A stretch of 64,000 bases of DNA from Brotaphodocola catenula (GCA_020686985.1 JAJEPU010000007.1:1-64000), one strand, 5' to 3'. Positions 25,858 through 35,160 are shown, counted from the first letter of the stretch. Translations and numbers: made by a program. Notes: generated from the letters alone by a model not told the origin.

Positions 25858-26100
25858 GGGTGTTTTTGGGATACCCGCTAAAATCCTGTTAAGATAGCAG
25901 GAAATTCTAAAAATTCAAAGATAAAGGTAGGTGAACAGAATGGACGGCGACAGTCATGGACGAAGTAGAAGCACAGGATCGGAAACAGACGGCAGTCTAT
26001 TCTGTTTCTTTGCATATCAAAAAGACGCCAGAAGTGCGTCCATCGATTTGCTCTGATTTTCTGATCCTGTTCGGAATTCGTCCCTGTTTGCAAGCGCAGT
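25858..26100 (+). ncRNA. Structured 5' leader of mgtE, not a recognisable M-box
   Basis: Two small hairpins (GGGT/ACCC near 25857-25878 and CCTG/CAGG near 25891-25907) precede a nested arm: GACAG/CTGTT (25949-25953/26084-26088), GGACGAA/TTCGTCC (25958-25964/26077-26083), ACAGGATC/GATCCTGT (25973-25980/26063-26070). The inner hairpins are GAAACAGA/TCTGTTTC (25982-25989/26001-26008) and GACGC/GCGTC (26024-26028/26036-26040). The one wobble pair is valid on the plus strand only. The M-box core GCTGCTGCCC is absent. It probably controls mgtE in response to Mg2+, perhaps together with the small frame inside it. Confidence 0.55.
25940..26056 (+). CDS. Possible 38-residue leader peptide in the mgtE leader
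   Basis: ATG 25940 is 5-6 bases after AGGTGA, a good ribosome site, and the frame runs 38 codons to TGA at 26054. It begins MDGDSHGRSRSTGSETDGS and has a Phe-rich middle (LFCFFAYQK). It overlaps the paired arms of the leader, so ribosome progress would disrupt them. Some Mg2+ transporter leaders in other bacteria use such peptides. Translation is not shown; conservation would be needed. Confidence 0.35.
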   Translation: MDGDSHGRSRSTGSETDGSLFCFFAYQKDARSASIDLL

Positions 26101-26183
26101 GTGAAGTTTTCAAAAATAAATAATGGAAGAAAAGAGAAGACTTCAGGAGTACTGCATCAAAAACTGAATAAGGGGGATCTAAC

Positions 26184-27581
26184 ATGGAAAATAAAGTACA
26201 GGAAGATTACAAGTCCGAAATCCTGGAAATTATCCGGGGAAATGCATCACCGGGTGTTCTGCGCGGACAGCTTGAAGACTACCATGAGAATGATCTGGCA
26301 GAAGTTTTTCCGGAATTGACGGTGGTGGAGCGACAGAAGGTCTGTCGTGTCCTCGATACGGACATGATCTCGGATATCTTCGAGCACATCGATGAGCGCG
26401 AGGCGGCCGGATATTTAAATGAGATGGACATCAAGAAGGCAGCATCCATCCTCTCCGGAATGGAGACGGATGCGGTTGTCGATGTTCTGAAAATGGAGCC
26501 GAAGGAGAAGCGGGCGCTTCTGATTGAGCTCATGGATGATGATGCGAGAAAGAGCGTCGCAGTGATCGCTTCCTTTGACGAGGAGGAGATCGGTAGCTGG
26601 ATGACGACAAACTGCATTGTGATTCGGGAAAATCTGACCGCCAGACAGGCGATGGGAAGCCTCGTCAGCCAGGCAGGGAAGAATGACAACATCTCAACGC
26701 TGTTTATGGTCACAGACGACCACACGTTTTACGGCGCGATGGATTTAAGAGATCTGCTCACAGCACCGCCGGAAGCACCGCTTGAGGATTTGATTGTCAC
26801 GTCTTACCCGTATGTGTACGGTCATGAGGCGATTGATGACTGTATCGAAAAACTGAAGGATTATTCGGAGGACTCCATCCCGGTTCTGGACAACAGCAAC
26901 CGTCTTCTCGGAGTCATTACCTCCCAGAGCATCGTAGAACTTGTTGATGATGAGATGGGAGAGGATTACGCAAAACTCGCAGGTTTGACCGCGGAGGAAG
27001 ATCTCAAGGAACCGCTCAAGGAGAGTATGAAAAAACGTCTGCCGTGGCTTCTGATTCTTCTTGTCCTCGGTATGCTGGTATCATCGGTGGTAGGCTTGTT
27101 TGAGAATGTGGTGAGTCAGCTTCCGCTGATCATGTGCTTCCAGTCTTTGATTCTGGACATGGCAGGAAACGTCGGCACCCAGTCTCTGGCTGTCACGATC
27201 CGCGTTCTGATGGATGAGTCCCTGACTGTGCGTCAGAAGCTGGAGCTTGTGTGGAAAGAGATGCGAATCGCGTTCTCAAACGGTGTGATTCTCGGTGTTC
27301 TCTCGTTCTCAGTGATTGGACTTTACATTGTATTCTTTAAGGGAAAGACGTTTGCCTTTGCCTATGCGGTATCAGGATGTATTGGTCTGGCACTTGTGCT
27401 CGCAATGCTGATTTCCGGCGCAGTCGGCACGCTGATTCCGCTCTTTTTCAAGAAGATTCACGTAGACCCGGCAGTTGCGTCTGGTCCGTTGATCACGACA
27501 ATCAACGACCTTGTTGCAGTTATTTCTTACTATGGTCTGAGCTGGATTTTCCTGATTGAGATGATGCATTTAGCAGGTTGA
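26184..27581 (+). CDS. mgtE: MgtE-type magnesium channel
   Basis: A 465-residue protein of standard MgtE length. The cytosolic N domain (about 1-125) contains the helical superhelix ending in MEPKEKRALLIELMDDDARKS. Two CBS domains follow (about 130-255, with TLFMVTDDHTFYGAMDLRDLL and DSIPVLDNSNRLLGVITSQSIVELV). Five membrane helices start near residue 285, including the pore helix with DMAGNVGTQSLAVTIR and GPLITTINDLVAVISYYG. High internal Mg2+ closes the channel through the cytosolic domains. It lies behind a long structured leader and has a terminator after it. Confidence 0.95.
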   Translation: MENKVQEDYKSEILEIIRGNASPGVLRGQLEDYHENDLAEVFPELTVVERQKVCRVLDTDMISDIFEHIDEREAAGYLNEMDIKKAASILSGMETDAVVDVLKMEPKEKRALLIELMDDDARKSVAVIASFDEEEIGSWMTTNCIVIRENLTARQAMGSLVSQAGKNDNISTLFMVTDDHTFYGAMDLRDLLTAPPEAPLEDLIVTSYPYVYGHEAIDDCIEKLKDYSEDSIPVLDNSNRLLGVITSQSIVELVDDEMGEDYAKLAGLTAEEDLKEPLKESMKKRLPWLLILLVLGMLVSSVVGLFENVVSQLPLIMCFQSLILDMAGNVGTQSLAVTIRVLMDESLTVRQKLELVWKEMRIAFSNGVILGVLSFSVIGLYIVFFKGKTFAFAYAVSGCIGLALVLAMLISGAVGTLIPLFFKKIHVDPAVASGPLITTINDLVAVISYYGLSWIFLIEMMHLAG

Positions 27582-27610
27582 TAAAGAAGTTGATGAGGAA
27601 AAAGAAAAAG

Positions 27611-27658
27611 GAGAAGTTGGGAAACTGAGAAAAAATGGTTTCTCTCTTCTCTTTTTTT
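27611..27658 (+). terminator. Intrinsic terminator after mgtE
   Basis: GAGAAG/CTTCTC (27611-27616/27646-27651) and inner GAAAC/GTTTC (27621-27625/27638-27642), followed by seven T's. Confidence 0.75.
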
Positions 27659-27670
27659 GCGTCCAACCAC

Positions 27671-27723
27671 TTGACAAAGAATGAAAATGTGGTAATATAA
27701 ACATATGAACAGATATTCATATG
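27671..27723 (+). promoter_or_regulatory. Promoter and ArsR/SmtB-type operator
   Basis: TTGACA (27671-27676) and TAATAT (27693-27698) precede CATATGAA-CAGATA-TTCATATG (27702-27723), a perfect 8-bp inverted repeat with 6-base spacer. This matches the TGAA-n6-TTCA operators of ArsR/SmtB-family metal sensors. It overlaps the expected transcription start, so the next gene, an ArsR regulator, would block transcription here until it binds metal. Confidence 0.8.
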
Positions 27724-27852
27724 AAAGCAATTTAGGCGATTAGGCGAGACGAGAACGACCAGGGGATAGAATAGAAGACAGAGAATGTTGGAAAATCATG
27801 GAGAGTCGATGTGATCATAGGAATACAAAATGGGAAAGAAACGGAGGCTTTG

Positions 27853-28239
27853 ATGACCAGAGAAGAGAAAACAAGGATTGAAGAAGAAGTGGAAGAGGGA
27901 ACCTGTGAATTCATGCACGTCCATGAAGCAATTGTGGAAAAGGTGGAGCGTGTGATGCCGGATGAGCAGGAGCTTCTTGATCTGTCTGAGTTTTTTAAGA
28001 TTTTTGGAGATTCGACGAGAATCAAGATCCTGTATGTGCTCAGCCAGTCTGAGATGTGTGTCTGTGACATTGCGACCCTTCTGCAAATGGGACAATCGGC
28101 AATCTCTCATCAGCTCAGAACCTTAAAGCAGATGAGACTGGTGTCCTTTCGCAGGGAGGGAAAGACCGTTTTTTACAGGTTGGCAGATGCGCATATTCAG
28201 ACGATTCTGGCTCAGGGTATGGAACATATCAGCGAGTAG
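27853..28239 (+). CDS. ArsR/SmtB-family metal-responsive repressor
   Basis: A 128-residue winged-helix repressor. The recognition region is QMGQSAISHQLRTLKQMRLVSFRREGKTVFYRLAD. Upstream, ESEMCVCDIATLL carries the Cys-x-Cys-Asp motif of CadC-type sensors, and the N-terminus holds additional Cys and His (EGTCEFMHVHEA) that commonly complete the site. The C-terminal helix ends AHIQTILAQGMEHI, with His residues of the alpha-5 zinc site. These features fit Zn/Cd sensing. ATG 27853 follows GGAGG; an upstream GTG-like start has no site. It heads the HMA and P1B-ATPase genes and probably autoregulates through the 27702-27723 operator. Confidence 0.9.
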   Translation: MTREEKTRIEEEVEEGTCEFMHVHEAIVEKVERVMPDEQELLDLSEFFKIFGDSTRIKILYVLSQSEMCVCDIATLLQMGQSAISHQLRTLKQMRLVSFRREGKTVFYRLADAHIQTILAQGMEHISE

Positions 28240-28430
28240 AGAAATTTTGAAGATGCCAACAGAGCTGAATCGAATCGCACGCAAAATCTTTGCGGGCGTT
28301 GATTTAAACAGATCGTAACTGGGACGGACGAATGAACGGAACAGTTGCAAATAAACAAAGCTAAAAGAAAAGCTAAAAAAGCAAGAAGAAAGAAAAAAGA
28401 AAGCAAAGAAAAAGAAAAGGAGACAAAATC

Positions 28431-28655
28431 ATGAAGAAGATCATCAAACTTGAGGGACTGTGCTGTGCAAACTGTGCTGCAAAGATTGAGGAGGGTGTTA
28501 AGAAGCTCGATGGTGTCAAGGAGGCATCTTTAAGCTTTATGACCCAGCGTCTTGTGATTGAGGCTGAGGACGGAATGGAAGATCAGGTTGTTGAGGGCGC
28601 AAGAAAGATTGCAGACAAGATTGAGCCGGAGGCAGAGTTCAAGGTTCTGCGCTAA
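28431..28655 (+). CDS. Heavy-metal-associated (HMA) domain protein
   Basis: A 74-residue metallochaperone-like protein. The metal motif is GLCCANCAAKIE, equivalent to GMxCxxC, and the rest has the ferredoxin-like pattern of HMA domains (VKKLDGVKEASLSFMTQRLVIEAE). The adjacent ATPase lacks its own N-terminal HMA domain, so this small protein probably supplies it in trans. AAAGGAG lies about 9 bases before the ATG. Bases 28240-28430 before it hold a very A/G-rich run (28360-28420) and no gene. Confidence 0.9.
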   Translation: MKKIIKLEGLCCANCAAKIEEGVKKLDGVKEASLSFMTQRLVIEAEDGMEDQVVEGARKIADKIEPEAEFKVLR

Positions 28656-28748
28656 GATTCGATTAAAAACCACGCCTGATGGCATAGGAAATGGTATGGG
28701 AATTTCAGACAGATTTCCGGAGAGCGCCGGAAAGAAAGGATGGCTGTG

Positions 28749-30617
28749 ATGACAAAAAAACAGAAAAAGATGGTAACGAGGCTTAGTGCCAGCGCCGTAT
28801 TTTTCATTCTGGCGCTGATTCTGGAAAAACGGTCTGCATTTTCGTGGATTCCGTTTCTTGTGGCGTATCTCTTTGCCGGATATGACATTCCTCTGCGTGC
28901 CTGCCGAAACATCACAAAGGGAGATGTTTTCGATGAGAACTTCCTGATGTCGGTGGCGACGATTGGAGCGATCATTGTCGGCTCCCTCGAGGAAGCTGTG
29001 GCGGTTATGCTATTTTATCAGATCGGAGAGCTCTTCAACGATTATGCGGTCAACAAGTCGAGAAAGTCGATCACAGATCTGATGGACATTAATCCGGAGT
29101 ATGCGAACCTCCTGAGAGATGGACAGGAGGAGCAGGTTGATCCGTATGAGGTTGAAGTCGGTGACACGATTGTGATTCGCCCGGGCGAGAAAGTTCCGCT
29201 TGACGGCATTGTCAGAAAGGGAAATTCGACGCTCGACACGAAGGCGCTGACAGGTGAGTCGATGCCGGTTGAGGTCGCAGAAGGTCAGGCAGTTGTCAGT
29301 GGATCGATCAATCTGAGCGGAGTGCTCGAGGTCGAGACGACGAAACTCTTTGATGATTCGACGGTTTCCAAGATTCTTGAACTTGTCGAGAATGCAAGCT
29401 CGAGAAAGGCGAAGGCAGAAGCCTTTATCACGCGGTTTGCGAGAGTCTACACGCCGATCGTTGTCGTTCTTGCGGTGATTCTTGCGGTGATTCCGCCGAT
29501 TCTTCTCGGCGGTGGATGGAGCACCTGGGTATACCGCGCATGCAGTTTCCTTGTTGTATCGTGTCCGTGTGCGCTTGTGATTTCTGTTCCGCTTAGTTTC
29601 TTTGGCGGTCTCGGCGCCGCCTCTAAAAATGGTATCCTGATGAAGGGAAGCAACTATCTTGAGGCAGTCGGAAGTCTCGACACCGTTGTGTTTGATAAGA
29701 CGGGAACACTGACGACCGGACAGTTTGAAGTCAGCGAGATCTCTTCGGTTCGCATGACGAGGGAGGAGCTTCTCGAGCTTGCAGTCCTTGCAGAGCATCA
29801 CTCAAATCACCCGATTGCGCTCTCGATCAAGAAGGCGTATGGCAAAGAAGTCGATACCGCGCGGATTGGCAGTGTCGAGGAGATTTCCGGTCAGGGTATC
29901 CATGCTCAGATCGAGAAAGATGGAGTCTGGAGGGATCTCTACATCGGAAACCAGAAGTTGATGAAGGCATGTGGGGCTGTCGTTGAACAGCCGACGGCTC
30001 TGCTTGGAACAACGCTTTATCTCGCAGAGACAAATCAGTATCTCGGCGCAATCGTGATCTCTGACTCGATTCGTCCGGATGTGCCGAAGGCACTTGAGGG
30101 TCTGCGCCGTCATGGAGTCAAGAAACTTGTGATGCTGACTGGAGACCGCGAGGAGGTCGGACGAAAAGTCGGAGAGAGTCTTGGACTCGATGAGGTTTAC
30201 GGAAATCTTCTCCCGGGCGATAAGGTCAAGAAGGTGGAAGAACTTCTCAGCAAAAAAGCACCCGGAAAGACGCTCGCATTTGTCGGAGACGGAATCAATG
30301 ATGCTCCGGTACTTGCGCGCGCTGATGTCGGTATCGCGATGGGTGGAATCGGTTCGGATGCTGCGGTCGAGGCAGCGGATGTCGTCATCATGGATGATGA
30401 GCCGTCGAAAATTGTGGACGCGATTCTGATTGCATCCAAGACGGTCGGAATTGTTCGCCAGAACATCCTATTTGCGATCGGTGTCAAGGTACTTGTGCTG
30501 ATTCTCGTCGCTCTCGGATATGCTTCGATGTGGGCAGCAGTGTTCGGAGATGTCGGTGTCTCGGTTCTCGCGATCCTCAATGCGATCCGTGCGCTCTCTT
30601 ACAAGAGAGAAGATTAA
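28749..30617 (+). CDS. P1B-type heavy-metal ATPase (Zn/Cd/Pb exporter)
   Basis: A 622-residue cation pump. There is no N-terminal HMA domain, consistent with the separate HMA gene. Eight membrane helices are expected. The transport motif is SCPCALVIS, the phosphorylation site DKTGTLTTG, the actuator loop LTGESMPVEV, the nucleotide-domain HP motif AEHHSNHPIA, and the hinge GDGINDAPVLARADVGIAM. The CPC motif with a distant Asp in the last helices is typical of the Zn/Cd branch. ATG 28749 is 9 bases after AAAGG; ATG 28740 abuts the site. With the ArsR repressor it forms a metal efflux operon. Confidence 0.93.
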   Translation: MTKKQKKMVTRLSASAVFFILALILEKRSAFSWIPFLVAYLFAGYDIPLRACRNITKGDVFDENFLMSVATIGAIIVGSLEEAVAVMLFYQIGELFNDYAVNKSRKSITDLMDINPEYANLLRDGQEEQVDPYEVEVGDTIVIRPGEKVPLDGIVRKGNSTLDTKALTGESMPVEVAEGQAVVSGSINLSGVLEVETTKLFDDSTVSKILELVENASSRKAKAEAFITRFARVYTPIVVVLAVILAVIPPILLGGGWSTWVYRACSFLVVSCPCALVISVPLSFFGGLGAASKNGILMKGSNYLEAVGSLDTVVFDKTGTLTTGQFEVSEISSVRMTREELLELAVLAEHHSNHPIALSIKKAYGKEVDTARIGSVEEISGQGIHAQIEKDGVWRDLYIGNQKLMKACGAVVEQPTALLGTTLYLAETNQYLGAIVISDSIRPDVPKALEGLRRHGVKKLVMLTGDREEVGRKVGESLGLDEVYGNLLPGDKVKKVEELLSKKAPGKTLAFVGDGINDAPVLARADVGIAMGGIGSDAAVEAADVVIMDDEPSKIVDAILIASKTVGIVRQNILFAIGVKVLVLILVALGYASMWAAVFGDVGVSVLAILNAIRALSYKRED

Positions 30618-30656
30618 GAGGGAAAGTTAATTAAGCTTTCGCCTTTTTATTCCTTT

Positions 30657-31976
30657 TTATTGTGTTTTTATCGCCTTCTCCGGCAGAAGAAAAATAAAAA
30701 TCATCGAGCTGATGAACAGCATCGATGGATAGAAGAGGCAGGGAATGATCTCAAATGCAGAGAGCTCATAGCCGAGCTCATGCACAGCGGAGATTGCGAC
30801 AAGCATCTGTGCGCCGTAGGGGATGATGCCCTGAGAGATGCACGAAAACGTGTCGAGCAGGGAGGCTGTCTTCCGAGGGCTGATGCCGTAGTCCTCGGAC
30901 ATTTCCTTTGCGATCGGGTTTGCCATGACGATCGCGACGGTGTTGTTTGCCGTTGCAATGTCGAGCAGGGCGACGAGAAGACCGATGCCGAGCTGTCCGC
31001 CCTTTCTTCCACGGAAGATCTTGTGGATGGTCTCAAGCAGAACGTCAAAACCGCCGTTTTCGCGGATCAGCGCGCACATTGCGGAGACGAGAATCGCGAC
31101 CATGCAGGTCTCAAACATTCCGGAAGTGCCCGATCCCATGTTGGAGAGCATCTCCCACGGTGTCGTCTGTCCGGTTCCGAGCATGATCAGCGCGCCGGAG
31201 ACGATGCCGGTTAAGAGCACGAGAAAGACCTGAATTCCCGCAATTCCGCCGAGAAGCACGAGAAGGTAGGGAATCATCTGAATCAGGTTGTAGGAATGGC
31301 TGATCGATGTTCCCGGGTCCTGACGGAAGGAGACGATGAGGATCAGGATCAGCGAGGCGATTGCGGAGGGAAGCGCGATTCCGAAGTTCTCGCGAAACTT
31401 GTCCTTCATCGCACATCCCTGACCATTGCAGGCGGCGATCGTCGTGTCGGAGATGAACGAGAGGTTGTCTCCGAACATCGCGCCTCCCATCACAGACGCC
31501 GTGCACAGCGCGAGCGAGAAGCCCGAAGTCTCAGCAACTGCGGTTGCAATTGGGACGAGGAGCGTGATCGTTCCGACTGAAGTGCCCATCGAGGTCGACA
31601 CAAAGCAGGCGACGACAAAGAGGACAGCGACGGAAAAACGCGCCGGAATCAGGGAGAGCATCAGGTAGGCGACACTCTCGGCACTGCTTCGCCCGACGAC
31701 GCCGACGAAGGTTCCGGCGGTCAGAAAGATCAGGAGCATCGTGATGATGTTCTTGTCCCCGACGCCCTGCGCCATGAGTTCGAGGTTGTGGTCAAACGAG
31801 ACTTCCCGGTTTTGGAGACAGGCAGTCAGGATCGCGAGCAGAAAGGCGACGACGATCGGAATGTTGTAGAAGCCCATCGGAATCTTCATAATGTATTCCG
31901 AGAAAATTCCAAGCCCCAGATAGAAGACGAGAAAGACCGCAATCGGGAGCAGGGCAGAAAGTTTCTTGTTTTTCAT
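30657..31976 (-). CDS. NhaC-family antiporter, second copy
   Basis: A 439-residue membrane transporter of the NhaC fold, distinct from the one at 6882. Hallmarks are VSTSMGTSVGTITLLVPIA, GGAMFGDNLSFISDTTIAA and the late TANNTVAIVMANPIAKEMS. About eleven hydrophobic segments are present. Substrate could be Na+/H+ or an amino-acid or organic-acid exchange. Start 31976 is 10 bases after a GGGGGG run; the ATG at 31994 has no site. It converges with the metal ATPase gene across a 39-bp gap and is divergent from glnA across about 410 bp. Confidence 0.85.
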   Translation of the reverse strand: MKNKKLSALLPIAVFLVFYLGLGIFSEYIMKIPMGFYNIPIVVAFLLAILTACLQNREVSFDHNLELMAQGVGDKNIITMLLIFLTAGTFVGVVGRSSAESVAYLMLSLIPARFSVAVLFVVACFVSTSMGTSVGTITLLVPIATAVAETSGFSLALCTASVMGGAMFGDNLSFISDTTIAACNGQGCAMKDKFRENFGIALPSAIASLILILIVSFRQDPGTSISHSYNLIQMIPYLLVLLGGIAGIQVFLVLLTGIVSGALIMLGTGQTTPWEMLSNMGSGTSGMFETCMVAILVSAMCALIRENGGFDVLLETIHKIFRGRKGGQLGIGLLVALLDIATANNTVAIVMANPIAKEMSEDYGISPRKTASLLDTFSCISQGIIPYGAQMLVAISAVHELGYELSAFEIIPCLFYPSMLFISSMIFIFLLPEKAIKTQ

Positions 31977-32112
31977 AAGAAGTAAACCCCCCATAATTTG
32001 TTAGAAAAAAGGATCGGTTAATAAAGTTAATAAATTTCGAAGCAATTCATTTATTGTATCATAAACGAAAAGTTCCGACAAGCCGGGAGAAGAGGATGCT
32101 TGCGTCGACTTG

Positions 32113-32142
32113 AACTCAGGAGGGGGACATCCACTCTGAGTT
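32113..32142. other. Hairpin in the nhaC-glnA divergent region
   Basis: AACTCAG (32113-32119) pairs with CTGAGTT (32136-32142). No T-tail follows on either strand, so it is not a terminator; it lies in the untranscribed or upstream region of both genes. Confidence 0.4.
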
Positions 32143-32232
32143 ACAGGTTGTGCGAGGCATAAACGATGACAATAAAGTGCGATTGGCTGAAAATTATGAC
32201 AAATAAGAGGAAGAGTTGTTAAGTTTCGCACA

Positions 32233-32261
32233 TTGACAAAGATTTCTTTGCCTGTTATTAT
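32233..32261 (+). promoter_or_regulatory. Promoter of glnA
   Basis: TTGACA (32233-32238) and TATTAT (32256-32261) are separated by 17 bases. The transcript starts near 32268 and has a leader of about 123 nt. Confidence 0.8.
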
Positions 32262-32267
32262 TTGAAC

Positions 32268-32390
32268 ATGGAACGAGGGTGTTGCATGAAAAGGGGATCG
32301 TCTGCCCAGATGATCGAATTCGCGCCCTCCTTTGCATATCGGGGGACGGAAGGGCAGTCCGAAACCCATGCAAAGAAAAGGAGAAAAACG
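32268..32390 (+). ncRNA. Structured leader of glnA
   Basis: Two tandem hairpins: GATCGTCT-GCCC-AGATGATC (about 32297-32316, inside a GAGGG/CCCTC stem), then TTTGCAT/ATGCAAA (about 32331-32379) enclosing GGAC/GTCC. The second lies just before the ribosome site. There is no T-run, so control would be translational or through a bound protein. The gene after glnA encodes an ANTAR RNA-binding protein, which is a natural candidate partner; the loops do not clearly match the published ANTAR hexaloop pair. Confidence 0.45.
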
Positions 32391-33731
32391 ATGAGCAAGT
32401 ATAATAAGGATGACATCATCCGTCTCGTAGAAGAAGAGGACGTCGAATTCATCCGTTTACAGTTTACTGATATTTTCGGTATGCTGAAAAACGTAGCCAT
32501 CACCGCCAGTCAGTTGCCGAAAGCACTGGAGAATCGATGCATGTTCGATGGTTCCGCAATTGAAGGTTTTGTCCGGATTGAAGAATCGGATATGTATCTG
32601 TATCCGGATTTAGATACATTTGAGATATTTCCATGGAGACCCCAGCAGGGAAAGGTTGCACGCCTGATGTGTGATGTCTACCGCCCGAACAGAGAGCCGT
32701 TTGAGGGTGATCCGAGATATGTGCTGAAGCGGGTGCTCAAGGAGGCCGAGGACATGGGATATGCGTTCCATGTTGGTCCGGAGTGTGAGTTCTTCCTCTT
32801 CCACACGGATGACAACGGAAGACCGACGACGCAGACGCATGAGATGGCAGGTTACTTTGATGTCGCTCCGATCGACATGGCAGAGAATGTGCGCCGTGAC
32901 ATTGTGCTGAATCTTGAGGATATGGGATTTGGCGTTGAGGCCTCCCATCATGAACTTGCACCGGCTCAGCATGAGATCGATTTGGAGTATATGGACGGTC
33001 TGACCGCAGCGGACAACATTATGACGTTCAAGATGGCAGTCAAGTCGATTGCGAAGCGTCACGGACTGCATGCGACCTTTATGCCGAAGCCGAAGGCAGG
33101 TGTCAATGGTTCCGGCATGCACATCAACATGTCTTTGGCAAATCTGTCAGATGGCACGAATGCCTTCGCAGATCCGTCGGACAGACTGGGACTGAGCAAG
33201 GTTGCCTATCAGTTTATGGCAGGAATCTTAAAGCACATCAAGGAGATGACTGTGCTGACCAATCCGCTTGTCAACTCCTATAAGCGCCTTGTGCCGGGCT
33301 ACGATGCTCCGGTCTATGTGGCATGGTCGGCATCCGCAAACCGCAGTACGATGATCCGCATCCCCTCCTCCAGAGGGGAGAGCACCCGCATTGAACTGCG
33401 CTGCCCGGATTCGGCAGTGAACCCGTATCTGGCACTGGCAGCGTGTCTGTCCGCCGGTCTTGAGGGAATCCGCAACAATCTGACCCCACCGCCGAGCGTG
33501 GATACAAACATCTTTGCGATGTCAGATGAAGAGATGGCAGAGCATCATATCGATCAGCTTCCGGAGACACTCGGGGAAGCACTGGAACACTTTGAGGGAA
33601 GTGAATTTGCGAAAAATCTTCTTGGAAATCATATTTATACGAAATATCTGGAAGCTAAGGCGGAGGAGTGGAAGAAGTTCCGCGCCGAGGTGACAGACTG
33701 GGAAGTAGAGGAATATCTGTACAAGTTTTAA
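32391..33731 (+). CDS. glnA: Glutamine synthetase type I
   Basis: A 446-residue GSI-alpha enzyme that makes glutamine from glutamate, ammonia and ATP as a dodecamer. Seen are the Asp-50-loop equivalent ([10 protein letters not shown]), metal ligands in [10 protein letters not shown] and [15 protein letters not shown], the ATP-site block [31 protein letters not shown], and the Glu flap in [16 protein letters not shown]. The GSI-beta adenylylation insert is absent, as expected in Firmicutes. Start 32391 follows AAAAGGAG; an in-frame extension to 32262 covers the promoter and is rejected. Regulated probably by its leader and the ANTAR protein encoded downstream. Confidence 0.96.
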   Translation: MSKYNKDDIIRLVEEEDVEFIRLQFTDIFGMLKNVAITASQLPKALENRCMFDGSAIEGFVRIEESDMYLYPDLDTFEIFPWRPQQGKVARLMCDVYRPNREPFEGDPRYVLKRVLKEAEDMGYAFHVGPECEFFLFHTDDNGRPTTQTHEMAGYFDVAPIDMAENVRRDIVLNLEDMGFGVEASHHELAPAQHEIDLEYMDGLTAADNIMTFKMAVKSIAKRHGLHATFMPKPKAGVNGSGMHINMSLANLSDGTNAFADPSDRLGLSKVAYQFMAGILKHIKEMTVLTNPLVNSYKRLVPGYDAPVYVAWSASANRSTMIRIPSSRGESTRIELRCPDSAVNPYLALAACLSAGLEGIRNNLTPPPSVDTNIFAMSDEEMAEHHIDQLPETLGEALEHFEGSEFAKNLLGNHIYTKYLEAKAEEWKKFRAEVTDWEVEEYLYKF

Positions 33732-33781
33732 GAGAGATAGATATCCATTCAGAAAAGTTTCTGCCCTGGAGGTGAGAGAGG

Positions 33782-34330
33782 TTGGCAAATGTGATCGTTG
33801 CTTTCTCCAAACCGGAGGATGCCAAGAATATTAAAAATATACTCGTGAGAAACGGATTTCAGGTGAACTCTGCCTGCACATCCGGTGCTCAGGCACTTTC
33901 GTTGACGGAGGATCTGAGTAGCGGGATCATTGTGTGTGGCTATCGACTGACGGACATGCTCTTTACGGAGCTTTATGAGTACATGCCGAAAGATTTTTCG
34001 ATGTTGATGATCTCCTCACCGAGCAAGTGGGCGACGAGTATGCCAGAGGACATCGTCTGTCTTCCGATGCCGATGAAAGTACATGATCTGGTGGATACGC
34101 TGGAGATGATGGTTCAGGCGCAGACGAGACGTCGAAGAAAGCAGAGACAGCAACCCAAACAGCGCAGTGGGGAAGAACAGCGCGTGATTGATCAGGCAAA
34201 GAGTCTTCTTATGGAGCGCAACAACATGACCGAGGAGGAGGCTCATCGTTACATACAGAAATGCAGCATGGACAGCGGAACGAATCTGATCGAGACTGCA
34301 CAGATGGTGATCAGTCTAATTAATGTATAG
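33782..34330 (+). CDS. ANTAR-domain response-regulator-like protein
   Basis: A 182-residue protein. Residues 1-115 are a receiver-like domain ([23 protein letters not shown]) that lacks a clear phosphoacceptor: the expected Asp position reads [11 protein letters not shown] basic linker ([14 protein letters not shown]) leads to a C-terminal ANTAR domain, [35 protein letters not shown], which binds RNA hairpins and prevents termination in other systems. TTG 33782 has GGAGGTGA about 7 bases upstream. It follows glnA by 50 bases, an arrangement common in clostridia, and likely controls nitrogen genes including glnA. Confidence 0.88.
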   Translation: MANVIVAFSKPEDAKNIKNILVRNGFQVNSACTSGAQALSLTEDLSSGIIVCGYRLTDMLFTELYEYMPKDFSMLMISSPSKWATSMPEDIVCLPMPMKVHDLVDTLEMMVQAQTRRRRKQRQQPKQRSGEEQRVIDQAKSLLMERNNMTEEEAHRYIQKCSMDSGTNLIETAQMVISLINV

Positions 34331-34347
34331 GGCAGGAGAAAAGGTTT

Positions 34348-35160
34348 ATGAAATTTACAAAGATGCAGGGCATCGGAAATGATTATGTATATGTGAATGC
34401 GTTCGAGGAGAAGATTGACGATCCAAATGCAGTATCAAGGTTTGTGAGCGACCGCCATTTTGGAATCGGATCGGACGGTCTGATCATGATTTGTCCGTCT
34501 GAGATCGCAGACTGCCGGATGCGCATGTTCAATGAGGATGGCAGTGAGGGCGCCATGTGCGGAAACGGAATCCGCTGTGTCGGAAAATATGCCTACGATC
34601 ACGGAATTGTGGACAGCCTTGAGATCGATGTCGAGACGAAGGCAGGAATCAAGCATCTCAGTATGACCTCAGAAAACGGAAAAGTTGTCGCAGTCACGGT
34701 CGATATGGGAGTTCCGGAGCTGACGAGTGAGCTTCCGGAGAAGATTCATGTGAATGGACAGGATCTTGAGTTCACCGGAATCAGTGTCGGAAATCCGCAT
34801 GCGATCTACTACGTCGAGGATGTGGACGGTTTAGATCTCGAGAAGATCGGACCGGATTTTGAGAACCATGAGCGTTTCCCGGATCGCGTGAACTCGGAGT
34901 TTGTTCGCGTGATTGACCGGGAGCATGTGCAGATGCGTGTCTGGGAGCGCGGAAGCGGGGAGACCTGGGCGTGCGGAACCGGAGCGACGGCATGCGCAGT
35001 TGCAAGCATGATGCACGGTCTTGTCGAGGATGAGGTCGAAGTCCAGCTCAAGGGCGGAAACTTGCAGATCCGCTGGGATCGCGAGAGCGGTCATGTGTTT
35101 ATGACCGGTCCGGCAGTCGAGGTCTTTAACGGTGAGATTGATCTTTCTGCGCTGATGTAA
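34348..35160 (+). CDS. dapF: Diaminopimelate epimerase
   Basis: A 270-residue enzyme converting LL- to meso-diaminopimelate for lysine and peptidoglycan synthesis. The two-base mechanism cysteines are present: Cys in [12 protein letters not shown] (about residue 72) and Cys in [13 protein letters not shown] (about 217). The opening [19 protein letters not shown] and [11 protein letters not shown] are also typical. Length matches the family. It starts 17 bases after the ANTAR gene with AGGAGAAAAGG upstream, so it is probably cotranscribed. Presence of DapF implies meso-DAP in the wall. Confidence 0.95.
   Translation: MKFTKMQGIGNDYVYVNAFEEKIDDPNAVSRFVSDRHFGIGSDGLIMICPSEIADCRMRMFNEDGSEGAMCGNGIRCVGKYAYDHGIVDSLEIDVETKAGIKHLSMTSENGKVVAVTVDMGVPELTSELPEKIHVNGQDLEFTGISVGNPHAIYYVEDVDGLDLEKIGPDFENHERFPDRVNSEFVRVIDREHVQMRVWERGSGETWACGTGATACAVASMMHGLVEDEVEVQLKGGNLQIRWDRESGHVFMTGPAVEVFNGEIDLSALM

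Noticed and set aside
25858..26100. M-box (ykoK) magnesium riboswitch
   Set aside because: Only short resemblances (AGGTGA, AGACGCCA) are present; the core GCTGCTGCCC and the conserved 3' half are missing.
32262..32390. 43-residue N-terminal extension of GlnA
   Set aside because: It would begin in the -10 box and read through leader hairpins; the normal GSI start with AAAAGGAG is at 32391.
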